A stretch of 63,229 nt of DNA from an uncultured Clostridia bacterium. GTDB lineage: Bacteria > Bacillota > Clostridia > Oscillospirales > Acutalibacteraceae. The stretch is taken from contig CAMVLW010000007.1 of the NCBI GenBank assembly GCA_947168445.1, positions 1 to 63,229 of the forward strand, read 5' to 3'. The notes beneath the pieces were generated by a model, which did no database searches, was not told the origin of the DNA, and saw only the letters and a list, made by a program, of their open reading frames with translations. The position numbers were made by a program, and so were the translations under genes. This document shows positions 16,346 to 26,118 of this stretch, one piece after another; within the stretch, counting starts at the first letter, position 1; every line of letters starts with the position of its first letter.

Positions 16346-18067
16346 CTAAAACTCTTTTTTTATGGTCAAAACATTCTGACCGTTCTCATAGGAATAGCTG
16401 ACGTTGTCCATCAGTTTTTTCACAATGAAGATACCCAAGCCGCCGCGCTTGCGCTCCTTCAGCGAGAGCGTTGTATCTGGTTCTTCGACAAGCAGCGGGT
16501 TAAATGGCTTGCCGTTATCTCTGAACACCACCGTCATTACACGGTCGCGGCATTTTGTCAGGATTTCAACGTCGCCGCCGTTCTCGTAGGCGTAGCTGTC
16601 AATATTGGCGAGCACCTCGGAGGAGGCAATGGTAATCTGACCGCGCACGGTTTCGTTGCAGCCTTCCGCCGCGCAGCGTTGTTCGATATATTCTGTTACC
16701 TCGTCAAAGGTTTGTTTTGTTAAGAAGAAATGTTTACTTTCCATCGGCTCAACCTGCAAATAGTCCTTGAACGACAGCGCCAAAACCGTCGCGTCGTCTT
16801 GGTGTTTGTTTCCGTTTTCAAAGGTATCAATCGCCGTTCGGATTGCGGCGACAAGCTCTTTTTGATTGCTTTCCTTCACATTGCCGAGTACCGTGAGCAG
16901 CCTGTCGTCACCGAAAAAGCTATCTCCGGGCGATTGAGCTTCGGTCACGCCGTCGGTGTAAAGAACCAGCTTGTCTCCGGGATGAAGCCTGATTTGATTT
17001 TCCTGATAATGCACCAGCCGTTTTCTGCCGAGTACGAAATTCGGCTTTGAGCGCAGATATTCCGGGTTGCCGCCCTTACGAATGATGACAGGGAAGTTGT
17101 GTCCGGCGTTTGTGTAGGACAGCACGCCTGTTGTCAAATCAAGAATCCCAATCCAGCCTGTCACAAAAAACTTTGCGGGGTTGGACTGCTGCAAATAGCT
17201 GTTGGTCTGCGCGAGAACCTTGTCGGTGGTCTGGTTTGACTGCGCATAGACCTTTATCAGCGTTTTGGAGAGCGTCATGAACATCGCCGCCGCCATGCCG
17301 TGTCCCGACACATCACCGATAACAACGGCAAGTCGCGTTTCGTCAATCAGAAAATAATCGTAGAAGTCGCCGCCGACCTCCTCCGCCGGAGTCATGTCGG
17401 CATAGACGGCAAAAATATCATTGTCGGGAAAATCCGCAGATAAAATGCCTTCCTGAATTCTCCGGGCGACGTTCATCTCGGTTTCGGTGGAGAGGTTTTT
17501 CTCCATTAGCTCGCCTTGACGGATGGTGAAGATTCTTCCGCTCACCGACAGATAGACCGACACAATCACCATTGCGATGCCGGCAAGAATCAAAAAGCTT
17601 CTGCCGCTTATCAAAAACGCGGTTGTTTCATCTGTGATGTCAAACGAAGCAATCATGTTTTTGAACAGGTAAATAAAGAATTGTCCCTCTGTTTCTTCCA
17701 TTGCAATCACGCTGATTAAGCCGATGTGCAGCATGATAATGCAAATCACACCTGTCAGCACGGCAAAGCGCGGGCGGTAGTAAAAGCTGTTGATAAGCGG
17801 AATCAGCATAAACATCATGGCGAATAATTCCGTTATCTCGCATAGAATCAGAAATGCGAACAGCATGACAAAGTTGTTGACATACTTAATCCAAGGATAG
17901 TTTTTTTTGCGGAAAACCACGTTTATCGCAATTCCCGAAAGCAGCGCTGTTGTAATAATTGCGCCGTAAAAGAACCTTGTATCGTCCCATGTGTTGATGA
18001 TGATATAAACCAGAATTGCCGCCTCAAATGCAATCATGAGCATTGTGTAGACAAAATTGGTGCGCAT
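16346..18067 (-). CDS. Membrane SpoIIE-type PP2C phosphatase fused to a GHKL ATPase domain
   Basis: 573 residues from ATG 18067 (GCGGAG just upstream); the frame also opens at a TTG six codons earlier. About six membrane helices fill residues 1-185. A PP2C/SpoIIE domain follows (about 215-425) with DMTPAEEVGGDFYDY, IGDVSGHGMAAAMF and LVLYTDGVTEAQ, the metal-binding acids of active phosphatases. The C-terminus (about 440-570) is a GHKL ATPase of the RsbW type with SSEVLANIDSYAY (N box) and FRDNGKPFNP (G1). Phosphatase and kinase-like domains in one chain would act in opposite directions on a STAS partner, and such a partner is encoded two genes downstream. The gene lies 82 bp after the MATE fusion gene. 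Confidence 0.92.
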   Translation of the reverse strand: MRTNFVYTMLMIAFEAAILVYIIINTWDDTRFFYGAIITTALLSGIAINVVFRKKNYPWIKYVNNFVMLFAFLILCEITELFAMMFMLIPLINSFYYRPRFAVLTGVICIIMLHIGLISVIAMEETEGQFFIYLFKNMIASFDITDETTAFLISGRSFLILAGIAMVIVSVYLSVSGRIFTIRQGELMEKNLSTETEMNVARRIQEGILSADFPDNDIFAVYADMTPAEEVGGDFYDYFLIDETRLAVVIGDVSGHGMAAAMFMTLSKTLIKVYAQSNQTTDKVLAQTNSYLQQSNPAKFFVTGWIGILDLTTGVLSYTNAGHNFPVIIRKGGNPEYLRSKPNFVLGRKRLVHYQENQIRLHPGDKLVLYTDGVTEAQSPGDSFFGDDRLLTVLGNVKESNQKELVAAIRTAIDTFENGNKHQDDATVLALSFKDYLQVEPMESKHFFLTKQTFDEVTEYIEQRCAAEGCNETVRGQITIASSEVLANIDSYAYENGGDVEILTKCRDRVMTVVFRDNGKPFNPLLVEEPDTTLSLKERKRGGLGIFIVKKLMDNVSYSYENGQNVLTIKKEF

Positions 18068-18149
18068 TTCGGCTCCGCGCAGCAACTCAACGGCGTAGTG
18101 CGATTCCTTGGAATCTTTTTTATACTTGAAGATAGAAGTTCACCGCCTA

Positions 18150-19883
18150 TCAGTAAGCCACAGTGACGTTGGTTACGTTAAAGCCCAACACGCGGTTATA
18201 GTTAATGGAAGAACTCAACATTCTCACCAGTTCCAAGCCGGTAATGCGTTTTCCGCTGTTATCAATGTAATCGGTGGGGTCAAACTCGGGTCCGTTGTCG
18301 CGCAGCCGCACATTCACCTTGTCGGGGAACACGCGCACGCAAACGTCAATTGCGTTGTTGCCGCTCGATTTTGCGTAGGTCGCAATGTTGTGACACAGCT
18401 CCTCTACCGTCACGCCGACGGCGTTTGCGGTATTTTCGGGAACATGCTGCTGTTCGCAAAATGCCATCGCTTCCTCAGAGGCGTGGATTGCTTCGGGAAT
18501 TTCGTTTTTGACGGAGAAGTCGTGCATCACGCCGTCTTGTTCCTCAATGCCGAGGATATTTTTCTTGTGCTGTAATTTTTTGCTGATTAGCATGGCAATC
18601 AGCGTGACAACCACCGTTACCGCTTTTGAAACAGGGAAGGAACCCCACAGCCAGTAGATGTCATAATGAGCAAACCAGAACATCAGCGGAACAATTGTCA
18701 AAACGCCGTCGAGCATAACAAGCAGGTTGGCAAGCCCGCGCTGCTTTGTCGCCTGAAAGAAGGTTCGCATGACATAGATAACCGCCAAAATTGGTATATT
18801 AATTGAAAAAATGCGGAAGGTCACGGCAAAGATTTCCGTCACGTTCGGTTCGGTCAGTCCGTAGAGCGCCGCAAGCTGCACGGGGAACAGCTCCGACACA
18901 ACTAACACAAAGACGGAAAGCGCCACTGTGACAATCATGCCGTAGCGCAGCGTGAGCCGCTGACCGTTTGAATCCTTTTCGCCGTAGAGCGCGCCGAGAA
19001 TCGGCAGCAGCGTCATGGAAGCGCCTTCGACGAGAATAAACGCCAAGCTGTTGAGCGAGAAGGAAACAGAAGCGATTTTGCCGCCCATAACCCCGGTGAA
19101 GGAGAGGATAATCGCGTTGGTAAAGAACAGGCGCAAAAAGTTGCAGACATAAATGAGCGCGGAGGGGAGACCGACGCCGAAAATCTTGCCGAGCATTTTC
19201 AGCTGCTTCAGCGCCGCTTTTGTAAAGTGCACCGTGCGTTTTTCCGACTTAAAGTAAATCAGGCACAGGAACACGCCCGCAACATAGCCCGTGACGGTTG
19301 CCCAGCCGGCGCCCGCAACGCCCCAGCCGAAAATCGCCATGTAGATGTAGTCGCAAATCAAATTAATCACATTGGCGACAATCGGCAGCGCGGTTGCCAG
19401 CTTTCGCATACCGTCGGTTCTCGCGTAGGCGGCGGTTTGATTTACCGCGGCTACCAAGGGCGTCAGCACCCAAAGCGGAAGGAGATAATCTATCACCAAC
19501 CCAACAAGTTCTACCTTGCCTTGCGCCAAAAGCTGCGCGGTCGGCGCCATCACAGCCAAGCCGATTATGGAAATCAGCACGGTTGACAGAATTCCGCCCC
19601 AGAAGGAGAGGGTGAACACCATGTCGGCGGACTTTTGATCGCGCTTGCTCTTGTGAATGACAGAGAGCGTGTTGCCGCCGAAGGTGAACATCGCAATCGG
19701 GATACTGCGCAAAAAGACGATGGAGGTGGTCAGATTGATGGCATACAGCTGTACCGTTCCGAGAATCTGACCGACCATAATGCCGTCCAAAATACTGGAC
19801 AGATAGGTGGAGGCGGTCATCGCCAGCGTTGCAACCAACAGGCTGCGGTATTTTTGATTCAGAAGCGTACCGTTTCTTTTCAT
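18150..19883 (-). CDS. MATE-family exporter fused to a C-terminal GHKL (RsbW-like) ATPase domain
   Basis: 577 residues. Residues 1-445 form a MATE/NorM-type transporter with about 12 membrane helices. After a short linker, residues about 455-577 form a GHKL ATPase of the anti-sigma kinase type: TVEELCHNIATYA as N box, VRLRDNGPEFDP as G1, and a shortened GLELVRMLSSSINY lid. The gene starts 16 bp after the NRPS stop, with GAGGGG as ribosome site inside that gap, so it is translationally close to the NRPS and probably exports its product. Fusing a partner-switch kinase domain to an exporter is unusual and suggests that transport state is passed to STAS regulators. That link is inference. Confidence 0.92.
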   Translation of the reverse strand: MKRNGTLLNQKYRSLLVATLAMTASTYLSSILDGIMVGQILGTVQLYAINLTTSIVFLRSIPIAMFTFGGNTLSVIHKSKRDQKSADMVFTLSFWGGILSTVLISIIGLAVMAPTAQLLAQGKVELVGLVIDYLLPLWVLTPLVAAVNQTAAYARTDGMRKLATALPIVANVINLICDYIYMAIFGWGVAGAGWATVTGYVAGVFLCLIYFKSEKRTVHFTKAALKQLKMLGKIFGVGLPSALIYVCNFLRLFFTNAIILSFTGVMGGKIASVSFSLNSLAFILVEGASMTLLPILGALYGEKDSNGQRLTLRYGMIVTVALSVFVLVVSELFPVQLAALYGLTEPNVTEIFAVTFRIFSINIPILAVIYVMRTFFQATKQRGLANLLVMLDGVLTIVPLMFWFAHYDIYWLWGSFPVSKAVTVVVTLIAMLISKKLQHKKNILGIEEQDGVMHDFSVKNEIPEAIHASEEAMAFCEQQHVPENTANAVGVTVEELCHNIATYAKSSGNNAIDVCVRVFPDKVNVRLRDNGPEFDPTDYIDNSGKRITGLELVRMLSSSINYNRVLGFNVTNVTVAY

Positions 19884-19899
19884 TGCATTGAACCCCTCG

Positions 19900-22800
19900 T
19901 CAGCGTTTCAGGTTATCCTTGCGGAAGAACAGGAATCCGCGAAGCACATTGATAAAGTCGTTGACATATTTTTCATTGCTCGCGTTCCAGAAGAAGCCCA
20001 TGCGCGCAAGAATTTGCGTGGTGAAGTGCGAACTGCACGGAAGCGCGACAATCTTTTTGCCGTGGGCAGTGTTCATGTACGCCGTCATGCTGGAGAGAAT
20101 CGCCGCCTTGTCGGGATCCTTCTGCGCTTCGTTAAGCGCTGCGGCGAACACATCATATTCCACAAACTGAATATTGTTGCCGCTTTCGTTCATCTGGCGG
20201 ATAATATCGCCCAGCGGCAGCGTGTGGTTGTTGACCGCGTTAAAGACGCAGCACGCCTGCGGTGTTTTGGCAAGCTTGATGAATGCCTCGCACGAACGGT
20301 CAATCGGACCCATGCAAACCTGGTTTTCAATCATTGCATAGGGGAAGCAGCCGAGCAGACTGTAGGAGCGCAAACGTCCCATAAAGTTGTTGGTGAGGAA
20401 GTTAATCTGGAATTCACCGTCAGATTCACGCGCGGCAAGCGTACCCACGCGGATAACCTTTGCGTCCAGACCCTCGGCGGCAGCCTCCAGCACCTTGCGC
20501 TCGCCCATCAGCTTTGAGGAGGTGTATTTATTGTCGAGCGTCTGTCCGAAGTAGAGCGATTGCTCGTCAAGCTCGCGGCGGCTGAGCTTTGCCACGTCGT
20601 CGGTGGTACCGGAAACGGAAATGGTCGAGAAGTGAATCAGCCTTGCGCCGGTCTTTTTGCACAGCTGAACACAATTGACTGCGCCGCCTACGTTAATATC
20701 CTCAATGTCGGTGCCGTTGGAGAAATGCTTTACATTTGCCGCACAGTTAAATACCGTGTCAATTTGCAGGCTCTCAAACGGCTCAAAGTATTTGTAATCG
20801 GTGACGTCGCCGTTTAACACCTCAACGCGCTCGGCAAATTCCTGCTCCAAATCTGAGCCGAAGTAGTAGAACATGATGTTCTCCAAGCGCTCGTGAGCGG
20901 TGTCAAACTTGCCCTTACGAATCATGCAGTATGCCTTGCCGCTCTCGTTTTTGAGGAATTCCGCCAGCAGGTGCGCGCCCATGTAGCCGGTTGCGCCGGT
21001 AATCAGCACGTTGCCCAAGTCGCGCAGCTCCTCTGACTTGAACGCCTCAACGGTGTTCTTTGCGAGCAGCTCGTTAATCTTGGAGTAATCATAATTGTCA
21101 AAGTCAAACAGCTTGTTGGTGTCGTTGACCTCGCCGTCCTTGAACAGCTCTGCCAGCGCACGCGGTGTGGTGTATTTAAAGACGTCGCCGTAGGTGATTT
21201 CAAAGCCGTTTTCGGAGGCGTCGAGCACAACGGAGGTAACCACCAGCGAGGTGCCTCCGATTTCAAAGAAGTCGTCGGTTGCGCCCACGCGGTCAAGCTT
21301 TAACGCCTTTTTAAAGGATTCGCAGAAGAATTCCTCGGTTGCGTTAGCGGGCGCGACATATTCGCCGAGGCTCACGGGAACAGGGTCGGGGAGCAGCTTC
21401 ACATCCGTTTTGCCGTTGGCGGTCATGGGCATTTCATTGAGCTGCAAATAAGCGGTCGGCACCATGTAGTGCGTCAGGTGCTTTTTCAGCTCGTCGCGCA
21501 GCGCGTCGATGTTAATTTCGGCGTCGGCGGTAAAGTAAGCGCAGAGGTTATCCTGACCGTTAAGCTTGCGAATAATGACCGCAACCTTCTTGATGTGCGG
21601 CTGAGCGGCAATCAAGCCCTCAATCTCGCCCAGTTCAATGCGCAGACCACGCAGCTTGACCTGGTTGTCGAGTCTGCCGAGAATATGCACAAAGCCGTTT
21701 TTGTCCCACTTTGCGTAGTCGCCGGAGCGGTACATTCTTTGGCTGTCAAATTCCACAAACGCCGCGGCGGTTTTATCGGGCAGATTCTTGTAGCCCTTCG
21801 CCACGCCGACGCCGCCGATATACAACTCGCCGATAACGCCGTAGGGCGCCGGGTCGCCGAATTTGTCAACAATGATTTCGTGATAGTTGAGCAGCGGTCT
21901 GCCGACGGTGACATACTCCGCGTCGGTCAAATCAGCCGCGTTACAGGAAACCGTGATTTCTGTGGGACCGTAGGTGTTGACAATCTTAATCCCGTCAGAG
22001 CACTTTTTAATGCTGTCTCTGAGCGCAATCGGATAGCCTTCGCCGCCGGACATAACCAATTTGCACTTGCCGAGAGCCAGCTTAAACGGCTCATAGTCCA
22101 TATACTGCTGCAAACGCGAGGGAGTGGCGTTAATGCAGTCAACGCTGTATTTCTCCATCAGCTCTGCAAGCGCGCGCGGGTCGTTCATTTCATCCTCTGC
22201 GGCAAACACCAGCGTTTTGCCGTTGCAGAACGCCGCGGTGTGCTCCTTAAAGGACATGTCAAACGAAATCGTCGTCACGGAGAGATAGGTGGAAACATTT
22301 TGCTTCAGATAATAAATGTGTGAATTGGCGGGGTGGGGCATAAGGTAATTGCAGATACCCTTGTGCCGCAGCATTACGCCCTTTGGCTTGCCTGTGGAGC
22401 CGGAGGTATAAATCATATAGCTGAGTTCGCGGTCGCTCATTTCCACATCGGGATTTTCGGTATTGCCGCCAACGAGAATATCCGCCACGTCAATCGCTTT
22501 GTCAGCGGGATAATCCGCCAGCTTGTCGGCGGTGGTGATGATAAAGGAAGCCTCGCTGTCCTCAATAATATGATTAATTCTGTCCGCCGGATACTGCGGG
22601 TCGCAGGGAATAAACGCCGCGCCCGCTTTGTTTACACCGAACAGGCAGGCAAAGAAGCAGCTTTCTCTCGGAAGCAGCAGCGCAACACTGTCGCCGGTTT
22701 TGATGCCCTTTTCAATCAGGTTGTGCGCAACGATATTCGCCTTTTCGTTCAGTTCACGGTAGCTGAGCGTTGCGTCCTTGGCAATCAGCGCGGTCTTGTC

Positions 22801-25800
22801 GGCATTTTCCGCAGCGCTTTGCTCAAACAGCTTGTGAAGAAGGGTTACGCTGAGTTCCGCTGTCGCCTCAGTCTTAAAGCCGTCGAGCACCTTTTGCTGT
22901 TCTTCGGGAATCGCAAGCGCTTCGCGGACGGTGCCCGCTTTGCCGCCAATCAGACTCAGGGTGTATTTTAACTGTTCAATAAAGTTTTCAATTACCGCGT
23001 CCTCAAACAGTTCGGACGAATACTGCACCATAAAGTGAAGTCCTTTTGCGCCCTTGCGAATGACAATGCCGATGTCGCGGCTCATTTTTTGCAGCGGGGA
23101 GTAAAGCTCCACACTCAGTCCGTCCTTGTCATAAGCGGGCGGATTCCACATAAAGTTGACGCTCACGTCAAAAATCGGGTTGCGGCTTTCGTCGCGCTGC
23201 TTGACAAATTCCGCGACAACGTCCTCAAACGGCAGATAAGCACCGTAGGTGGCGTTGCGCACCGCGCCGCTGACAGATTGCAGGTATTCGCTGAGCGTCG
23301 CGCCGCGCTGCGGCTTTACACGCACAGGAGCCGTGTTGACAAACATACCGATAACGCCGTCCGCGTCAGTGGGGCGCATATTGGTGGGAATACCCAGCAC
23401 AACGTCCTCGGAGCCCGTGTATTTGCCGAGCACCATAGACACTGCGGAGAAAATCAGTTCAAACTCGGTCACGCTGAATTTGCGCGCGGTGTTGTCGATG
23501 GTTTTCAACTGTTCGTTGTTGTAATCAAAGGAAATCTCTCTGTCAGAGAGCGGGTGCACCTTCGGGCGTTTGCCCTTAACGGGCATTTCATTCACCGGGA
23601 CGCCGTCGGCAAACAGCTCATGATAAAACGCCATGCCGCTCTCATATTTTTCATTTAAGCTGTCGTCATACAAATCGGAGAGGTCGATTTCCGAAGCTGT
23701 GACCTCCTTGCCGTTCAAGCCGTCAATCAGCTCCTTGACAAAGGTTTTTGCGGAGCCGCCGTCAAAGGCGATATGGTGAATCGCCAAATGCAGAATCACG
23801 CTGCCGTCGGCAACGGAATAAAGCGCCGGGCGGACGGGAATCGCCGTGTTGAGGTTAAACGGCTCGGCATAGCTGTCAATCAGCGCAATGACCTCCTCGC
23901 GGGAGGCGGCGGTTTTTTCAACGATTTCGGGCAGCTTGTCGGAGAGAATACGCACCGGCAAGCCGTTTTCCTCGCCGTAATAGGAGGTGAACGCCTCGTG
24001 CGCCTTAAACACCGCGTTCAGTGATTTTTTAATGGTCTCCAAATCGGAGCCTTTAATAATCGCGGCAATATTAAGGTTATAAACCGTAGAGCTTTCGTTG
24101 AGCTTTTGCTCCAGATACATACCGCGCTCAGAGGGCGTCAGCGGATAGACCCTGACCTTTTTGTCCTTCTTCACGCGCTGCTTTTTGCCTGCCTTTTGAA
24201 TCAGCAGGTGCTCAATCATGCGCGGCGTTTTGCCCGCAAAGATGTCGGCGGTGGCAATTTTAAACACGCCGCATTTCTCGGACACCATAGCGCACTTAAT
24301 CGAATCGCCGCCGAGCGCGAAGAAGTCGTCGTCAATACCGACGTTCTCCACACCGAGCACCTCGCCAAAGGCGGCGCAGAGCACCTTTTGCAGGTCGGAT
24401 TCCGGGGCGACATACTCGCTCTTGAAGCTTGCCGCTTCGGGAGCCGCAAGCGCGCTTCTGTCAAGCTTTCCGTTCGCGTTGACAGGCAGCTTGTCCAGCT
24501 TTACGAAGAACGCCGGAATCATATACGGCGGCAGCTTCTGCGCGATGGCTTCCTTCAGCTCGTCCGCGTCAACGGGAGCGTCCTCTACATAATAGGCGAC
24601 AAGGTAAACCTGACCGTACTGGTTTTTGAAATCCTTCAGCGCGGCGTCGTGGATTCCCTCTGTCTGCTTAATGATTGCTTCGATTTCGCCCGGTTCAACA
24701 CGCTGACCGTTGATTTTTACCATCCAGTCCTTGCGGTTGAGGTAGATAATGTTGCCGTCCTCGCCCTGCCTGACAATATCGCCGGTTCTGAGCATTTTGG
24801 GATAGCCGTCCTCCGCGGCAAAGGGGTTGTCGACAAAGGTTTTTGCGGTCTGCTCAGGCAAGCCGAGATAACCGTCGGCAAACACGCCCGCCAGACACAA
24901 CTCGCCTTCCTCGGCTTCATTGCCGTTTTCGTCGAGAATATGCGTGCGGATATTACCCATGGGCTTTCCGATGGGAGTGTTTTCATAGGGCTTGTCAATC
25001 TTAAAGCAAAGCGCGGCGGAGGCGGACTCGGTTTGTCCGTAAAAGACAATAATTTCAAATTCGTCGCTGTAGGTATTGGAAACGCGCTCGCTGCCGGTTG
25101 CGACCGTGCGCAGGCAGTTGCCCTTTTGCTTGAACACCTTCAGCATTTTGGGGCTGATAAAGGTGCGGTTAATCCGGTGCTCCTCGATATAATCCGCGAG
25201 CAGTACCGGGTCGCGCAGCGCTTCATACGGCATCAAAAACGCCGTCAGCCGTCCGCACAGCGGCGCAAATACGCCCTGTACCGAAGCGACAAAGGTAAAC
25301 GGCGCGCCCAACGCGACGCGGGAGCCCTCCGGAGTTTTGGAGAAATCCACATAGCGCTGAACGGAATCGGTAATGCTCGCGTGAGAGTGCAGCACGCCCT
25401 TGGGCTTTCCGGTGGAGCCGGAGGTGTAAATCAGTAAAGAGGGGTCGCCCGGTTCGGGAGAGGCAATCTCCTCCAGCGGCGCTTCGTTTTCTATTCCGCG
25501 CAAAAACTTGCTGTTAATCACTGCCTTGGCATCGCAGTTTTCGCGGATATATTCCAAACGCTCTGCGGGATAGGTAGGGGAAAGCGGCGCAAATGCTGCG
25601 CCCACCATCCAAACCGCGTACATCGCGGCAATATATTCCTTGTTGCGGGGGATCTCAATGGTGACAAAGTCGCGGTGCGAAACGCCGAGTTTTTTCAGCT
25701 TCGCGGCAATTTTGCGGGCGTACAGGTCAAGGGTGCGGTAGGTAAAGCAATTGTTATCTCCCTGGTCTACAATCACGGTGAAGTCGGGGTAGTCAATCAC

Positions 25801-25833
25801 ATTTTTCCGAATTTGCGAAATAATGTCGTTCAT
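19900..25833 (-). CDS. Two-module reductive NRPS: A-PCP-C-A-PCP-R
   Basis: 1977 residues from ATG 25833 (AAAGGA 9 nt upstream); in-frame sequence further upstream is AT-rich and non-coding in look. Domains: A1 (1-480; LLIYTSGSTGKPKGVLHS, YGQTESASA, LPVNANGKLDRSAL); PCP1 (LGGDSIK, Ser near 511); C (about 580-1000; HHIAFDG near 685); A2 (about 1025-1490; YMIYTSGSTGKPKGVMLR, NTYGPTEITV, VKLRGLRIELGEIEG); PCP2 (IGGTSLV, Ser near 1528); terminal reductase (about 1600-1977; VLITGATGYMGAHLLAEF, YTSSK). This is the layout of gut-clostridial NRPSs reported to release dipeptide aldehydes that cyclise to pyrazinones. Two amino acids and NAD(P)H-dependent release are expected; the substrates are not readable by eye. 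Confidence 0.95.
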   Translation of the reverse strand: MNDIISQIRKNVIDYPDFTVIVDQGDNNCFTYRTLDLYARKIAAKLKKLGVSHRDFVTIEIPRNKEYIAAMYAVWMVGAAFAPLSPTYPAERLEYIRENCDAKAVINSKFLRGIENEAPLEEIASPEPGDPSLLIYTSGSTGKPKGVLHSHASITDSVQRYVDFSKTPEGSRVALGAPFTFVASVQGVFAPLCGRLTAFLMPYEALRDPVLLADYIEEHRINRTFISPKMLKVFKQKGNCLRTVATGSERVSNTYSDEFEIIVFYGQTESASAALCFKIDKPYENTPIGKPMGNIRTHILDENGNEAEEGELCLAGVFADGYLGLPEQTAKTFVDNPFAAEDGYPKMLRTGDIVRQGEDGNIIYLNRKDWMVKINGQRVEPGEIEAIIKQTEGIHDAALKDFKNQYGQVYLVAYYVEDAPVDADELKEAIAQKLPPYMIPAFFVKLDKLPVNANGKLDRSALAAPEAASFKSEYVAPESDLQKVLCAAFGEVLGVENVGIDDDFFALGGDSIKCAMVSEKCGVFKIATADIFAGKTPRMIEHLLIQKAGKKQRVKKDKKVRVYPLTPSERGMYLEQKLNESSTVYNLNIAAIIKGSDLETIKKSLNAVFKAHEAFTSYYGEENGLPVRILSDKLPEIVEKTAASREEVIALIDSYAEPFNLNTAIPVRPALYSVADGSVILHLAIHHIAFDGGSAKTFVKELIDGLNGKEVTASEIDLSDLYDDSLNEKYESGMAFYHELFADGVPVNEMPVKGKRPKVHPLSDREISFDYNNEQLKTIDNTARKFSVTEFELIFSAVSMVLGKYTGSEDVVLGIPTNMRPTDADGVIGMFVNTAPVRVKPQRGATLSEYLQSVSGAVRNATYGAYLPFEDVVAEFVKQRDESRNPIFDVSVNFMWNPPAYDKDGLSVELYSPLQKMSRDIGIVIRKGAKGLHFMVQYSSELFEDAVIENFIEQLKYTLSLIGGKAGTVREALAIPEEQQKVLDGFKTEATAELSVTLLHKLFEQSAAENADKTALIAKDATLSYRELNEKANIVAHNLIEKGIKTGDSVALLLPRESCFFACLFGVNKAGAAFIPCDPQYPADRINHIIEDSEASFIITTADKLADYPADKAIDVADILVGGNTENPDVEMSDRELSYMIYTSGSTGKPKGVMLRHKGICNYLMPHPANSHIYYLKQNVSTYLSVTTISFDMSFKEHTAAFCNGKTLVFAAEDEMNDPRALAELMEKYSVDCINATPSRLQQYMDYEPFKLALGKCKLVMSGGEGYPIALRDSIKKCSDGIKIVNTYGPTEITVSCNAADLTDAEYVTVGRPLLNYHEIIVDKFGDPAPYGVIGELYIGGVGVAKGYKNLPDKTAAAFVEFDSQRMYRSGDYAKWDKNGFVHILGRLDNQVKLRGLRIELGEIEGLIAAQPHIKKVAVIIRKLNGQDNLCAYFTADAEINIDALRDELKKHLTHYMVPTAYLQLNEMPMTANGKTDVKLLPDPVPVSLGEYVAPANATEEFFCESFKKALKLDRVGATDDFFEIGGTSLVVTSVVLDASENGFEITYGDVFKYTTPRALAELFKDGEVNDTNKLFDFDNYDYSKINELLAKNTVEAFKSEELRDLGNVLITGATGYMGAHLLAEFLKNESGKAYCMIRKGKFDTAHERLENIMFYYFGSDLEQEFAERVEVLNGDVTDYKYFEPFESLQIDTVFNCAANVKHFSNGTDIEDINVGGAVNCVQLCKKTGARLIHFSTISVSGTTDDVAKLSRRELDEQSLYFGQTLDNKYTSSKLMGERKVLEAAAEGLDAKVIRVGTLAARESDGEFQINFLTNNFMGRLRSYSLLGCFPYAMIENQVCMGPIDRSCEAFIKLAKTPQACCVFNAVNNHTLPLGDIIRQMNESGNNIQFVEYDVFAAALNEAQKDPDKAAILSSMTAYMNTAHGKKIVALPCSSHFTTQILARMGFFWNASNEKYVNDFINVLRGFLFFRKDNLKR

Positions 25834-25873
25834 GATAATCGTCCTTTCTGCTTTTGTTAACAATCTGCTTTTC

Positions 25874-25902
25874 ATTATAATATAAAAAACTAAAAAAGTC
25901 AC
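25874..25902 (-). promoter_or_regulatory. Promoter of the NRPS/partner-switching operon
   Basis: On the minus strand GTGACT (25897-25902), 17-bp spacer, TATAAT (25874-25879). The -35 box is weak, which leaves room for an activator. The start codon is about 40 nt downstream. Confidence 0.55.
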
Positions 25903-26034
25903 GGATTTTTTGTGAATTTTTATCAGAAATTTGAAAAACAGCCAAAATTCTTTTGCAATAAAGCAGTATAGCAAAACAGGCATCACAAAACCCTTACAAA
26001 ATTTTTCTTTTGTTCTTTTTCGGCATTATTTCAC

Positions 26035-26063
26035 TTGAAAAATCATCGCTTTTGTGTTAGAAT
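26035..26063 (+). promoter_or_regulatory. Promoter of the V-type ATPase operon
   Basis: TTGAAA (26035-26040), 17-bp spacer, TAGAAT (26058-26063). The leader to the first gene is about 95 nt. Confidence 0.65.
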
Positions 26064-26097
26064 ACACAATGATTTATTATGTCAAAAGGAGAAGTCC

Positions 26098-26118
26098 GTG
26101 CGGCGGCATTGCTCCTGA
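26098..26118 (+). other. Possible six-codon leader peptide frame
   Basis: GTG CGG CGG CAT TGC TCC TGA is preceded by AAAAGGAG with 6-nt spacing and lies in the V-ATPase leader. The GGAG of its ribosome site can pair with the CTCC at its end. It may be chance. Confidence 0.2.
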
